A stretch of DNA of 64,000 nucleotides, taken from assembly GCA_947589005.1 (NCBI GenBank), contig CANPZO010000007.1:1-64000 (forward strand). Direction: 5' to 3'. Of this stretch, positions 1 to 10,454 are shown piece after piece; positions within the stretch are counted from its first letter, which is position 1, and each line of letters opens with the position of its first letter. The notes below the pieces were generated by a model. It saw only the letters and a program-made list of their open reading frames with translations, was not told where the DNA came from and ran no database searches. Source of the DNA: an uncultured Clostridia bacterium (GTDB taxonomy: Bacteria > Bacillota > Clostridia > UMGS1883). Position numbers and translations under genes: made by a program.

Positions 1-221
1 ACTTCCGATAACTTTCCTTATGGGAAATTAGCGGCAAAGCGTTATAACAGTGGTCGAGAAAATGTAATTGCGAGCGTTTTTCGGAGGCGCGGCGGCGCGC
101 CGGACGGAGCTTGCCGGCGGCTTCTCCTCGGGAGCCATGGCCGGAGCCCCGCCAAACGAAGCACGCCCGCGAATACCCTATCGCGGCCATAAAATCAAAA
201 TATTTAAGGAGGAAATTTAAG

Positions 222-3200
222 ATGAGAATCAAAAAAATTCTGTCATTGGCCGTGGCCCTCGCCATGGTAATGGCGGTAGTGCCCATGTTCGGGCTGACAG
301 CGTCAGCGGAAGATGAAGCAACAACTTTTAAGGTTGAATTCAAGCTGAATATGGACAAAGGCTACAAGGACATTAAAATTACCGATACAAACGGTAAAAT
401 TATAACCGGCTTTTGTCTCGCTGTGTCAGATGACGGCTTTTTCCCGTTCATAAGAGAGGACGACAGCAACGCTGCACATAACGGCGGTAAAAGTATGGCC
501 GGCACACCCGGCGCAGTAACAGGCTTCGAGGGTGCGGGGGTAGAAGCCGACAAGAAAGTAAAAATGTGGTATACCAAAGGGGAAACCAAGGTAACTATTG
601 ATATAACCAACGACACCGAAGGCAATTCGTATACAGTAGCATATTCCGTTGAAGGTGCCTTGGCTCCCAATACAAAAACTCCTCTGACTGGATATAAAGT
701 TTTACGCACATATACAGAGGGAACAGCGGGTGCCATAGCCACGCCCGACAAGTGGGTAGCATACGGTGACCACGGCCCGGGGAATGATGACTTAACGCCC
801 AAAACTATCTGCAACTACCTCACCGATATGACTATCACCAACGGCGATAGCGTGGCGGAGAGCAAGACCGTCACCGTAACATATGACGGAGATATGAGCA
901 GTAAGAGCTTCACATACACGGCTCCCGTTGGCACGACGGTGGACATTCCCGCTTATGCCGTGCTTGACGGCACCGCCGAGAACGCTGTTATCAAGAGCTG
1001 GAAGTACACCTCGAGCACTGAGGAGATAAAAGAAGATAAGACTATTGATATTAAAATGGAGAAAATTGACGCCATGGCGTCATATGCTTTCAATGCCACA
1101 GATAAAGCGAAAACTGTTGTGGAGGGCTATGGCGATGCCGAACTTAAGAACGAGACATATCTCGATTTCAGCGACAATGGCTATGTAACCTACAATGGCA
1201 ACGGAACAGACTTTAAAGGCACCGGCGTCGGATATGTAGACCTTCCAGCTTCAATTGTGCAGGCTCTTAACGGTAATTACACAATATCAATGTGGGTAAA
1301 ACAGGATGGCGGAACAAGTAGTACCACCGCATTTTGGGATATGTGTCAAGATGATACAGGGAGTAACAATAATAATCGCATTTTTATGCAAAGAACATAT
1401 GACGGTAAGCTTAACATACGTTACCGTCCTATAGACGCAGGCCCAAATACAAATATTAATGGTATTAATCAAACCGATGGGAAATGGGCGTTGATTACTG
1501 CCTCGTTTGACTTAACAGATACAAAACGGCTCACAACATACGTAAACGGAACCGCATACAAAAACGACCAAGAATGGACAACCAAAAATGCACCTTCCGT
1601 AGTATATGATTTAAATAAAGAAAAACAGGTATTCCACCTTGGCCGCAATCAGTGGGCGAGGGATAGTAGCGATAGTACAAAAACTGCGAATCCCTCCCTT
1701 AACGGCAGCATAGCCGACGTGCGCATTTACAACAGCGCCCTCACCGCGGAGGAAGTCGCCGCGCTTATGGGTGTAAAAAGAACAGCCACCATCAAGTATG
1801 TTAGCGGGGATACAGAGATAGCGCCCTCGACGACGGTGGAGACCTTCTCCGACAAGGTCGCTTTCGATATTCCCCAGCAGTTTACTTACAACGACACGAT
1901 TTATGTTCCGGCAGAGAATAAAGAAAGTGACGAGAAGTCTTACGCCGAGGAGATAAAGGTTCAATACAAAAAGGCCGACGTTGCGGTTGCTGAAGGTTCA
2001 AAAGAAATCACCTTGACGTCCGAGACTATTATCGATGGCAATGTTCCCGCCGCTCAGACCGTGGAAATAACAACAGCCGAAGAAAGCATAAAGTATATCG
2101 GCAAGATCGACTGGGAGTCTGTTAAGGGAGAGCTTAAATACACCGACGGACAGCCCAAAACGGTTATCGCTCCCGTAAAGTCTGACAACGTTCAAGACGG
2201 AACCGTAAAGGCGAAAATCAATGTTACCGTTTTGCCCTGCACGGACGACAGCTTGGCAAAAGAACCCATTGAATCCAGTGCGACCGACACCGGACACGCT
2301 TTCAGTCCTGTGGCGGGTAAGGCTACTTTTGAATTTGATGTTACGTTTAGCCGGTTGGATGGTATGTCTGCTAATGCTGGCGACCATGGCGTATTTTTCG
2401 GTGAAAGGGTATTTACTCTCCCTGCGTTTACATCTCAGACTCCTGCATTTACTGGCGCCGGTAATGCAATTGGCATACAGGGAACCGCAAAAGGAAAGTT
2501 TATATTCAAAAAAGGCAATGGTAGCGGAGGAGCAGATTCTGCAACTGACAGGGCTTTTAGCGTAAATCTCAATGAAAAGTACAGAATTCTCGTAAATGCT
2601 GATACAGAAAATGATAATTACACTGCTATCATTTATGACAGCGATGGTCAAATCGTTAAGGAAGAAAATGAGGCACTTGCTTTCCGTAAAACTGTTGACA
2701 AGCTCGACACCCTTGTTACATCAACCAACGCTCACACCGACAGCAGCTTTGTTGTCGAAAACTTCCGTGTTTCATGGACGGACGACGAAAAATACGCCGT
2801 TGTAAAGGCGGACTATAAGGCCGAAGGTGTGGATGGTCTCAACAAGTCTCTCGCAAAGGTAGTTAAGAACGGTGAAACTGCCACGTTTGAGGCCCTTGCT
2901 TACAAAGGTGACGCCAAGACAAATCCGTCAATAACCGGCAACTATATTTGGAAAGCGCAAGAATGGCAAGAGTCAGTTGGCGAAGATAAGGATATCACGA
3001 TAGACCTTGTCAAGAATGATAACGCCAACGCGGGTGATCTCAAAAAGGGTGGCATATATTCTTGGGACGGCAAGGTGTACAGTAAACCATCCAACAAAGA
3101 AACACCACTTGACGTTAAAGATACCGGCGCAAAGACTTATCGCATAGTCAGTGACAACCTTATCCCCAACGGCACCTTTACTGATGGAACTTTGGGATAT

Positions 3201-4400
3201 TATTATTACAGTGATGGACTTCAGCCGTTAGGTGCAGAATTCACTGTTGATAACAATGCTATTAGTCCTACTAAGAACGAAGGCCAAGAGTCAAAGTATT
3301 CGATCCTTACCGGCTGGGATGTTGAGAAGGGAAAGACATATCTTTTCACAATGGATGTCAATGCTGATTTCCGTTCCGGAGTAAAAGCATGCTATCATCA
3401 ATATGGAACATATGAGACAAGCTTTCCAAAGACAGGCGTTCTTTCTAATACTTTCGGCCCGGAAATAATTAAAGATGGCACATATCATTCTGTACAGACA
3501 ATCTGTGAAAGCGACAGCAAGATTTTTGAGATTTCGCTGTATTGGCTGGACGAAAGAGTCAATGCGAGCGGCGGTGAAAATGCAGCACAGGTGTATTATA
3601 AGAACTTCGGTCTTTACGAGGTTGAGGAAATTCCCGCTCCCGAAGCGCCCACTCCTGAGCTTGGCTGGAACGGCGAAAACTTCACCATCAACTTCACCGG
3701 CGAGGCCGGACAGACCATAAAGGTTTATCATGAGAATGACAATGGCGACGGTACAATGATAGAAGTAAAGGATGGTTCCAAAGAACTCACCGAAGGCAAT
3801 ACCACTGTCGCGGTAGTGCCCGGAAACACCAACCGCATTTACACCGCCACCGTTACCGCCGATGTTGAAGGTGCTGAGGGCGTGAGCATAGAAAGCTTGC
3901 AGTCCGAAAAGGCAAGCGTTTACAGCCTGGTTGTGGACGCGCTTGTCGCGGAGGGCGAGGGCAGCGTTGACTCGAATAAGCTGGAAGCCGTAAACAAGGT
4001 TATCAGCTCGGGCGGCGTATACTTCGAGGGAGATACGCTCGCCGAAGGAACCGAGCTTAAGGAAAAAACGGCGGATATCATGACGGTAACCGCAGAAAAT
4101 GAAGTTACCATAAATGCCGCTTTGATAGCCCTTAACGTAGGCTTTGTTTACAATGACGGCAATCTGTATGTCGGCACCGGTAAGAATGCCGCGGGTGCAG
4201 CTGACGGTACTTACAGCAAGCTGACGATTGGCGACGGAACCGTTACTCTTGGCGGCAAAATTGAAAACGGCAAAGTCCAGTCCAATGAGACGGTTACCCT
4301 GTCGCTTGACGCGGTAAACATTGAATTCGTAGAAACACTCGTCGAGGAACTTGAGGCCAACGGCGTTGACGCCGAAATGGGTCTCACCCCCGAGCTGTAA
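222..4400 (+). CDS. Secreted LamG/concanavalin-like domain protein, probably cell surface
   Basis: Start moved from ORF 111 to ATG 222 (MRIKKILSLAVALAMVMAVVPMFGLTASA signal peptide) preceded by aaggagg; LamG-like segment YTISMWVKQDGG...NGSIADVRIYNSALTAEEV. Confidence 0.8.
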   Translation: MRIKKILSLAVALAMVMAVVPMFGLTASAEDEATTFKVEFKLNMDKGYKDIKITDTNGKIITGFCLAVSDDGFFPFIREDDSNAAHNGGKSMAGTPGAVTGFEGAGVEADKKVKMWYTKGETKVTIDITNDTEGNSYTVAYSVEGALAPNTKTPLTGYKVLRTYTEGTAGAIATPDKWVAYGDHGPGNDDLTPKTICNYLTDMTITNGDSVAESKTVTVTYDGDMSSKSFTYTAPVGTTVDIPAYAVLDGTAENAVIKSWKYTSSTEEIKEDKTIDIKMEKIDAMASYAFNATDKAKTVVEGYGDAELKNETYLDFSDNGYVTYNGNGTDFKGTGVGYVDLPASIVQALNGNYTISMWVKQDGGTSSTTAFWDMCQDDTGSNNNNRIFMQRTYDGKLNIRYRPIDAGPNTNINGINQTDGKWALITASFDLTDTKRLTTYVNGTAYKNDQEWTTKNAPSVVYDLNKEKQVFHLGRNQWARDSSDSTKTANPSLNGSIADVRIYNSALTAEEVAALMGVKRTATIKYVSGDTEIAPSTTVETFSDKVAFDIPQQFTYNDTIYVPAENKESDEKSYAEEIKVQYKKADVAVAEGSKEITLTSETIIDGNVPAAQTVEITTAEESIKYIGKIDWESVKGELKYTDGQPKTVIAPVKSDNVQDGTVKAKINVTVLPCTDDSLAKEPIESSATDTGHAFSPVAGKATFEFDVTFSRLDGMSANAGDHGVFFGERVFTLPAFTSQTPAFTGAGNAIGIQGTAKGKFIFKKGNGSGGADSATDRAFSVNLNEKYRILVNADTENDNYTAIIYDSDGQIVKEENEALAFRKTVDKLDTLVTSTNAHTDSSFVVENFRVSWTDDEKYAVVKADYKAEGVDGLNKSLAKVVKNGETATFEALAYKGDAKTNPSITGNYIWKAQEWQESVGEDKDITIDLVKNDNANAGDLKKGGIYSWDGKVYSKPSNKETPLDVKDTGAKTYRIVSDNLIPNGTFTDGTLGYYYYSDGLQPLGAEFTVDNNAISPTKNEGQESKYSILTGWDVEKGKTYLFTMDVNADFRSGVKACYHQYGTYETSFPKTGVLSNTFGPEIIKDGTYHSVQTICESDSKIFEISLYWLDERVNASGGENAAQVYYKNFGLYEVEEIPAPEAPTPELGWNGENFTINFTGEAGQTIKVYHENDNGDGTMIEVKDGSKELTEGNTTVAVVPGNTNRIYTATVTADVEGAEGVSIESLQSEKASVYSLVVDALVAEGEGSVDSNKLEAVNKVISSGGVYFEGDTLAEGTELKEKTADIMTVTAENEVTINAALIALNVGFVYNDGNLYVGTGKNAAGAADGTYSKLTIGDGTVTLGGKIENGKVQSNETVTLSLDAVNIEFVETLVEELEANGVDAEMGLTPEL

Positions 4401-4418
4401 TTAAGGAGGCTGAACGAT

Positions 4419-4589
4419 ATGAAAAAGGAATTTAAAGCCCCTGTTGTGGAAACCAAGGCGTTTAACAGCCCCGAGGATATAATGTTAGGCATTATGCTTA
4501 CAAGCTCCGGGCAGGGCAACGACAATGCAATAACAGTAACCGATGAGGCCATAAACGAGGGTTTCAAAATCTGGAAGGGTTTAAAGTAA
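4419..4589 (+). CDS. 56-aa peptide MKKEFKAPVVETKAFNSPEDIMLGIMLTSSGQGNDNAITVTDEAINEGFKIWKGLK, function unknown
   Basis: Not in ORF track; taaggaggc RBS 10 nt upstream of ATG, directly after the LamG gene and before a terminator. Confidence 0.7.
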   Translation: MKKEFKAPVVETKAFNSPEDIMLGIMLTSSGQGNDNAITVTDEAINEGFKIWKGLK

Positions 4590-4602
4590 CTCAATAACGC
4601 GA

Positions 4603-4633
4603 AGGGCTCACCCGTTTGGGTGAGCCCTTTTTC
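4603..4633 (+). terminator. Rho-independent terminator
   Basis: gggctcaccc-gttt-gggtgagccc followed by ttttt. Confidence 0.85.
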
Positions 4634-5230
4634 GGCGGCTTGAGGGCAAGCCGCCCTACGTCGTCGCGGGGGCGAGGCGGGGGAGGTGAGCGGAATAATT
4701 GGCGGGTATATATACTTAGTCGTATATTTGTTGCCGTATATATGTGTAAGCGGGAGCGCAATGCGCTCCCCTACGGGTGGAGCGGGCTCGGCATCGCGTG
4801 TTCCGATTTTAAAAATCGGAACGACGGCTCGCCTCGCCGCTCCTCCTTTTCCCAGCAAACAACTTTGTTGTTTGCTGGGGCCCCATGGGAAAAGGCGGGG
4901 AGGAAACGGAATAATCGGCAAGTGTATTTATGTAATCGTATATTTGTTGCCGTATATATGTGTAAGCGGGAGTGCAATGCGCTCCCCTACGTCGTCGCGG
5001 GCTCGGCATCGCGTGTTCCGATTTGAAAAATCGGAACGACGGCTCGCTTCGCCGCTCCTCCTTCTCCCCGCAAACAGCTTTGTTGTTTGCGGGGGCCCCG
5101 GGGAAAGGCGGGGGGAGGGTGAGAGGAATTATCGGTAAGTATATTTATGTAATCGTATATTTGTTACCGTATATATGTGTAAGCGGGAGCGCAATGCGCT
5201 CCCCTACGGGTGGAGCGGGCGAGGCGGGGA
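4634..5230. repeat. Tandem ~217-bp repeat region with REP-like hairpins
   Basis: Segment gtaatcgtatatttgttgccgtatatatgtgtaagcgggagcgcaatgcgctcccctacg recurs with hairpins at 4752, 4968 and 5185 (spacing 216-217). Confidence 0.85.
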
Positions 5231-5304
5231 ACCACGGGGAAAGACGGGGGGAAAGGCGGGGAGGAAAAAGTTGCCGAGGGAAGCAAAAAAATTTCAAAAA
5301 ATAC

Positions 5305-5333
5305 TTGACAAGCGGGAGAGAATGTGGTAAACT
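5305..5333 (+). promoter_or_regulatory. sigma-A-type promoter of rpmG-secE-nusG
   Basis: TTGACA-17 nt-TAAACT. Confidence 0.75.
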
Positions 5334-5441
5334 ATCATTACCTCGATGAGAAGGCTTTTTTATTGTGCGGCAAAGAGCCCTCCAAGAGGGAATTTAGGTG
5401 AAGGCCACCGGCCTTGTGCATAAATGAAAGGAATGAACGGC

Positions 5442-5591
5442 ATGAGAGTTAAAGTAACATTGGCGTGCACCGAGTGCAAGCAGCGGAACTACGACACTAT
5501 GAAGGAAAAGAAGAATACTCCCGACAGACTTGAAATGTCAAAGTACTGCCGCTTCTGCCGCAAGCACACCGTACACAGAGAAACTAAGTAA
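5442..5591 (+). CDS. rpmG: 50S ribosomal protein L33
   Basis: [49 protein letters not shown]; not in ORF track (short). Confidence 0.95.
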   Translation: MRVKVTLACTECKQRNYDTMKEKKNTPDRLEMSKYCRFCRKHTVHRETK

Positions 5592-5603
5592 AGGGTGAGT
5601 GAA

Positions 5604-5822
5604 ATGGCAGAAGGAGTAAAAAAAGAGGGGATAATTGCCCGCGCCCGCAAGGGTATCAAAGCCACTAAGTCCGAACTTAAAAAGGTAGTTTGGCCCACAA
5701 AGACCCAGCTCGTCAACAATACGGGCATAGTTATTGCCGCAATCGTTATTTTTGGTATCATTCTTACGGTTTTGGACCTTGGATTTTCACAGCTTATGGC
5801 GCTTATCCTGCCTAAGGTCTGA
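5604..5822 (+). CDS. secE: Preprotein translocase subunit SecE
   Basis: Single C-terminal TM, ELKKVVWPTKTQ motif; upstream of nusG. Confidence 0.93.
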   Translation: MAEGVKKEGIIARARKGIKATKSELKKVVWPTKTQLVNNTGIVIAAIVIFGIILTVLDLGFSQLMALILPKV

Positions 5823-5855
5823 GTTGAAGGGAGGTCAGGGCAATAGCCCGCTGCG

Positions 5856-6392
5856 ATGATAAGAACAAGCGACGAACTTCGATGGTATGTTGCCCACACC
5901 TACGCCGAGTATGAGATGAAGGTCAAGGACAGCATTGAGAAAACCGTTGACAACCGTAATATCCGCAATCTTATCGCCGAGGTGCGCGTCCCCACGGAGG
6001 ATGTTGTGGAGGAAAAGGAGGACGGCCAGAAAAAGGTCGTCCAGAGAAAAATTTATCCCGGCTACGTCTTTGTAAAGATGATAATGACCAACGAAACTTG
6101 GTACATCGTCCGCAATACCCGCGGCTGTACCGGCTTTGTGGGACCGGGAAGCGAGCCTGTGCCGCTGAGCGAAAAGGAAGTCGAGCGCATGGGCGTGGAG
6201 GTGCCGACAGTCGAGGTGGACTACGCCGTGGGCGATACGGTCCGCATCAACGAGGGCTCCATGGAGGGCTTCATGGGCGAGGTTGTGGATATAAATACCG
6301 AGCGCAGGACAGTCAGCGTCATGGTGACCATGTTCGGCGGACGCGAAATGCAGGTGGATTTCGATTTCCGCCAGGTAGAGCCCCTGGAGTAG
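5856..6392 (+). CDS. nusG: Transcription termination/antitermination protein NusG
   Basis: WYVAHTYAEYE..., YPGYVFVKM, KOW region. Confidence 0.95.
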   Translation: MIRTSDELRWYVAHTYAEYEMKVKDSIEKTVDNRNIRNLIAEVRVPTEDVVEEKEDGQKKVVQRKIYPGYVFVKMIMTNETWYIVRNTRGCTGFVGPGSEPVPLSEKEVERMGVEVPTVEVDYAVGDTVRINEGSMEGFMGEVVDINTERRTVSVMVTMFGGREMQVDFDFRQVEPLE

Positions 6393-6510
6393 TCCCGGGA
6401 CAGTTAAGTTTTGAGTGGGAGGACGGCGCAGGAGCGCCGCTTTGGTCCGCTATAGCAGCCCCGCACGGCGCTGCTTAATACCACATTTTTTCATAGGAGG
6501 TGCACTAATA

Positions 6511-6936
6511 ATGGCACAGAAAGTTACAGGCTACATTAAGCTGCAGATACCCGCAGGCAAGGCCACTCCGGCGCCGCCGGTAGGTCCCGCCCTGGGTCAG
6601 CACGGTGTTAATATCGTGCAGTTTACCAAGGAATTCAATGAGAGAACGGCTAAGGACGCAGGTCTTATTATCCCTGTTATAATTACCGTTTACGCCGACA
6701 GATCCTTCACCTTTGTGACAAAGACGCCCCCCGCGGCCGTCCTTATCAAAAAGGCGTGCAAAATCGAAAGCGGCAGCGGCGTGCCCAACAAGACCAAGGT
6801 CGCCGCTATCAAAAAGGCCGACCTTCAGGCCATAGCCGAGCAGAAAATGCCCGACCTTAACGCCGCCAGCCTCGAGGCTGCCATGAGCATGATCGCGGGT
6901 ACCGCGAGAAGCATGGGCGTAACTGTTGAAGACTAA
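6511..6936 (+). CDS. rplK: 50S ribosomal protein L11
   Basis: [35 protein letters not shown]; aggagg RBS; ORF-track start is upstream of the true ATG. Confidence 0.97.
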   Translation: MAQKVTGYIKLQIPAGKATPAPPVGPALGQHGVNIVQFTKEFNERTAKDAGLIIPVIITVYADRSFTFVTKTPPAAVLIKKACKIESGSGVPNKTKVAAIKKADLQAIAEQKMPDLNAASLEAAMSMIAGTARSMGVTVED

Positions 6937-7002
6937 CGCGCTTTGCGCACAAATAAGTGGGAGGGAGAAATCCCGTTGACCACCAAGGAGGTTAATTAAG
7001 CA

Positions 7003-7695
7003 ATGAAACACGGTAAGAAATATAATGCCGGCGCCAAGCTCATTGAGGCCGGTAAGCAGTATGACCCTGCCGAGGCTCTGGAGCTGGTCGTTAAGACCGC
7101 CAGCGCGAAGTTCGACGAGACTATCGAGGCCCATATAAAGCTGGGCGTTGATTCCCGCCACGCCGATCAGCAGGTCCGCGGCGCCGTTGTACTTCCCAAC
7201 GGAACAGGCAAAAAGGTGCGCGTGCTCGTATTCGCCAAGGGCGACAATGTTGACAAGGCCCTCGCCGCCGGCGCCGACTATGTGGGCGCCGAGGAGTATG
7301 TCGCCAAAATACAGAATGAGAACTGGTTCGATTTTGACGTGGTAATAGCCACTCCCGATATGATGGGCGTAGTTGGCCGTATAGCCCGTATCCTTGGTCC
7401 TAAGGGCCTCATGCCCAACCCCAAGGCCGGTACCGTAAGCCCCGATGTGGCCCGTGCCGTCAACGAGGTTAAGGCAGGTAAAATCGAGTACCGTCTCGAC
7501 AAGACCAACATCATTCACTGCCCCATCGGTAAGGCGTCTTTCGGCGCGGAAAAGCTGGGTGAAAATCTGAACACCCTTATGTCCGCCATAGTCAAGGCTA
7601 AGCCCGTCGCCGCCAAGGGCACCTATCTCAAGAGCGTTGCTATCGCAAGCACAATGGGCCCGGGCATAAGAGTGAACGGCGCCAGATTTATGTAA
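7003..7695 (+). CDS. rplA: 50S ribosomal protein L1
   Basis: [35 protein letters not shown]. Confidence 0.97.
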   Translation: MKHGKKYNAGAKLIEAGKQYDPAEALELVVKTASAKFDETIEAHIKLGVDSRHADQQVRGAVVLPNGTGKKVRVLVFAKGDNVDKALAAGADYVGAEEYVAKIQNENWFDFDVVIATPDMMGVVGRIARILGPKGLMPNPKAGTVSPDVARAVNEVKAGKIEYRLDKTNIIHCPIGKASFGAEKLGENLNTLMSAIVKAKPVAAKGTYLKSVAIASTMGPGIRVNGARFM

Positions 7696-7723
7696 GTTTT
7701 CAGGAATTTTTTTCAAAAAGCTC

Positions 7724-7752
7724 TTGACAAAACAAAGCTTTTGCGGTATAAT
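7724..7752 (+). promoter_or_regulatory. sigma-A promoter of rplJL
   Basis: TTGACA-17 nt-TATAAT. Confidence 0.88.
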
Positions 7753-7769
7753 TGCTACCGTAAAAAATA

Positions 7770-7890
7770 TCTTTTCCACAGACAGCGGGCGACAGTAAGT
7801 CCCGCCGAGGAAGATTTTCAAAAGAAGGATTTTCTTAGGGAGTCTTTGCGTCTGTGGCAAAGACTCCATTTTAATTTCATGTGAGGTGAA
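7770..7890 (+). ncRNA. Ribosomal protein L10 leader (approximate bounds)
   Basis: Structured 5' UTR before rplJ with complementary ggagtctttgc...gcaaagactcc segment; family assigned by position. Confidence 0.6.
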
Positions 7891-7896
7891 ACGTGT

Positions 7897-8523
7897 ATGC
7901 CAAGTCAGAAGGTTCTCGATGAGAAGAAGCAAATCGTTGCCGGCCTTACAGAACAGCTCAAAAACGCGGTTTCCGGCGTGTTTGTAGACTACTGCGGCCT
8001 CACCGTTGAGCAGGATACGCAGCTCAGAAACAAGCTCCGCGCGGCAGGCGTTGAATATAAGGTAGTGAAAAACACCCTTACACGTCTGGCTGTCGACGCG
8101 GTTGGCTTTAACGAGCTGGATCCCGTCCTTAACGGCCCCACGGCTATTGCCGTCAGCATGACCGACGAGGTGGCTCCCGCCAAGGTCATAGCCGATTTCG
8201 CAAAGGACAATGAAAAGCTTGAAATCAAGAGCGGTTTCCTTGATGGACGTGTAATGAGCATTGACGAGGTCAAGACTCTTGCCGCCACACCTAACCGCGA
8301 GACTCTTATCGCAAAAATCATGGGCAGCCTGAACGCTCCCACCAGCAAGCTGGTCCGCACATTGCAGGCCCTTGTGGACAACGGAGTGGAGCCCGCCGAT
8401 ATCAAGAAGGCGGCCCCCGCCGCAGACGCCCCCGCCGAAGCTGCCCCCGCCGCAGCCGCCGAGGCTCCCGCTGAGGCTCCCGCGGCCGAAGCTCCCGCCG
8501 CTGAGGCCCCTGCCGCCGAGTGA
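7897..8523 (+). CDS. rplJ: 50S ribosomal protein L10
   Basis: MPSQKVLDEKKQIVAGLTEQLKNAVSGVFVDYCGLTVEQ; AP-rich C-terminal tail. Confidence 0.96.
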   Translation: MPSQKVLDEKKQIVAGLTEQLKNAVSGVFVDYCGLTVEQDTQLRNKLRAAGVEYKVVKNTLTRLAVDAVGFNELDPVLNGPTAIAVSMTDEVAPAKVIADFAKDNEKLEIKSGFLDGRVMSIDEVKTLAATPNRETLIAKIMGSLNAPTSKLVRTLQALVDNGVEPADIKKAAPAADAPAEAAPAAAAEAPAEAPAAEAPAAEAPAAE

Positions 8524-8574
8524 GCCGGCATTATCAAAGGAAATAATATTTAATAATATTGGAGGTTGTTTATA

Positions 8575-8943
8575 ATGACAATTCAGGAAATTATCGATGC
8601 CATAAAAGAGCTTAAGCTGCTTGAGGTTGCCGAGCTCGTTAAGGCTATGGAAGAGGAGTTCGGCGTAAGCGCCGCCGCTCCCGTTGCCGTTGCCGGCGCT
8701 GTTGCCGGAGGCGCTCCCGCCGAGGAGGAGAAGACCGAGTTCAATCTGGTTCTGGCTGAGGCCGGCGCCGAGAAGATCAAGGTTATAAAGGTTGTTCGTG
8801 AGATAACCGGTCTCGGACTTAAGGAAGCTAAGGCTGCCGTTGACGGCGCTCCCACCACACTTAAGGAAGCCATCAGCAAGGACGACGCCGAGAAGTACAA
8901 GGCCCAGCTTGAAGAGGTTGGCGCTAAGGTAGAGCTTAAGTAA
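8575..8943 (+). CDS. rplL: 50S ribosomal protein L7/L12
   Basis: [37 protein letters not shown]...[15 protein letters not shown]-type sequence. Confidence 0.97.
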   Translation: MTIQEIIDAIKELKLLEVAELVKAMEEEFGVSAAAPVAVAGAVAGGAPAEEEKTEFNLVLAEAGAEKIKVIKVVREITGLGLKEAKAAVDGAPTTLKEAISKDDAEKYKAQLEEVGAKVELK

Positions 8944-9033
8944 GCTGACTTAAAAATGGAACGCAGAGGGGCCTTTCGGCCCCTTTAGCATAGGTAAAAT
9001 TCTTGGGCGGCGTTTTGAAGCGAGGTGCGGAAA

Positions 9034-10035
9034 ATGACTTACGAGGAGTTTGTAAAGGAAATAAAGGCGGGGCTTCCGTCGTCATTATATCTGCTGACAG
9101 GGCCGGAGGACTTTTTGAAGGAAAAGTGCATCGAACAGGCCAAAAGCAGGCTGGTGACGCCGGGCTTTGAGGACTTTAACTTTCAGAGCTTCAATCAGGT
9201 TCCGGATTTTTCCGCGTGCGCCGATTTTGTGAACGGTATGCCGATGATGAGCGAACGCAAGCTGCTGGTGCTCAGAAAGTGCGGGTTTTTTGACGCGAAG
9301 CTCAAGGGCAAGGCCGACTGGGAGGGGTTGTTCTCAAATCTGCCCGAGACGGTCTGCGTCTTGCTTTGGGAGCCGGATCCGGAAAAAAAGAAAGCCTCAA
9401 CCGGCCTGCGGAAGGTATGCGAACAGGCCGGCACCGTGGTGGATTTTCAGTACCAGACAGCGTCAAAGCTGGCGCCGTGGATAGCGAAGGCGGCCTCGGC
9501 CGGAGGTAAGCTTATCGACCGCGGCTGCGCCGAATATCTCATCGCCAGCCTCGGACGCAGCATGAGCGTGCTGAAAACCGAGCTGGAAAAGGTGACGGCC
9601 TATGCCGCCGGAGAGCAGATAACCAGGGCGGACATCGACGCGGTGATAATCCTGCCCACGGAGGACAGGGCCTTCAAGCTTATCGACTCCATTATGGATG
9701 GGCGAAGGGACCTTAGCTATATGTATCTGGGCGAGCTGCGGCAGAACAGGACGGAACCGGTACAGTTTTTGTCGCTGTTTGCCGGTCAACTGCTGACGAT
9801 TTATCGGGCCAAGCTGCTGTTGGGAGAAGGAATACAGAGGAGCGCGGCGGCCAAAAGGCTGGGCGTGGCTCCGTTTGTGGCCGATAAATGCGTGGCTAAG
9901 GCCGCCCGCGCCTCGGAGGAGGGTCTGGAGGGATTGATTTCCCTTTGCAGGGACGCTGACCGGGATATAAAGCAGGGCAAAATAGAGCCTTGGACCGCGC
10001 TGGAGCTGATAGTGGCCCGGGCAAAAGTGATGTAA
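9034..10035 (+). CDS. holA: DNA polymerase III delta subunit
   Basis: MTYEEFVKEIKAGLPSSLYLLTGPEDFLKEKCIEQ; HolA-like throughout. Confidence 0.88.
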   Translation: MTYEEFVKEIKAGLPSSLYLLTGPEDFLKEKCIEQAKSRLVTPGFEDFNFQSFNQVPDFSACADFVNGMPMMSERKLLVLRKCGFFDAKLKGKADWEGLFSNLPETVCVLLWEPDPEKKKASTGLRKVCEQAGTVVDFQYQTASKLAPWIAKAASAGGKLIDRGCAEYLIASLGRSMSVLKTELEKVTAYAAGEQITRADIDAVIILPTEDRAFKLIDSIMDGRRDLSYMYLGELRQNRTEPVQFLSLFAGQLLTIYRAKLLLGEGIQRSAAAKRLGVAPFVADKCVAKAARASEEGLEGLISLCRDADRDIKQGKIEPWTALELIVARAKVM

Positions 10036-10302
10036 ACGCCGAAGCAAAATGCTTCGGCGTTTGAGCTTGTCGAAAAACAAAAATGTAGCCTTGAAACTGT
10101 AGGGGCGGTCATTGGCCGTCCGCCATCAAACGTTTATGTTGACAATGATAAATGATATTACAATCAAATATATTCACAAAATCGTATATTTGTCACCGTA
10201 AATCTGTGTAAGCGGGAGCGCAATGCGCTCCCCTACAAAATCCGGCAAAGAAATCGACTTTATCGACAGTCTGAAACGCTGAAGCATTTTGCTTCGGCGT
10301 TT
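10034..10302. repeat. IR-bounded intergenic element containing two REP-like hairpins
   Basis: Left arm aaacgccgaagcaaaatgcttcggcgtttgagcttgtcgaaaaa matches reverse complement of right arm aaacgccgaagcaaaatgcttcagcgtttcagactgtcgataaa. Confidence 0.75.
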
Positions 10303-10373
10303 TCTTTTTTTTGCATTTGATTTGTCATCAGTTTTGGGGGACGAAAAAGGTGTGAAAAAAATTTAAAAATATA

Positions 10374-10402
10374 TTGACATTGGAATTTTGGGGTGGTAAT
10401 AT
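10374..10402 (+). promoter_or_regulatory. sigma-A-type promoter upstream of phage module
   Basis: TTGACA-17 nt-TAATAT. Confidence 0.7.
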
Positions 10403-10454
10403 ATAGCTACACAGGCGAACAAATGTTTGCGTTTTGAAGCGGGGAGGTAGACAA

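Noticed and set aside
4690-5230. Possible CRISPR array
   Set aside because: Only three units at ~217-bp spacing, the inter-repeat sequence is itself repeated, and no cas genes in the window
4616-5349. Overlapping ORFs in all frames across 4.6-5.3 kb
   Set aside because: They lie in tandem hairpin repeats; products are repeats of the same translated DNA repeat
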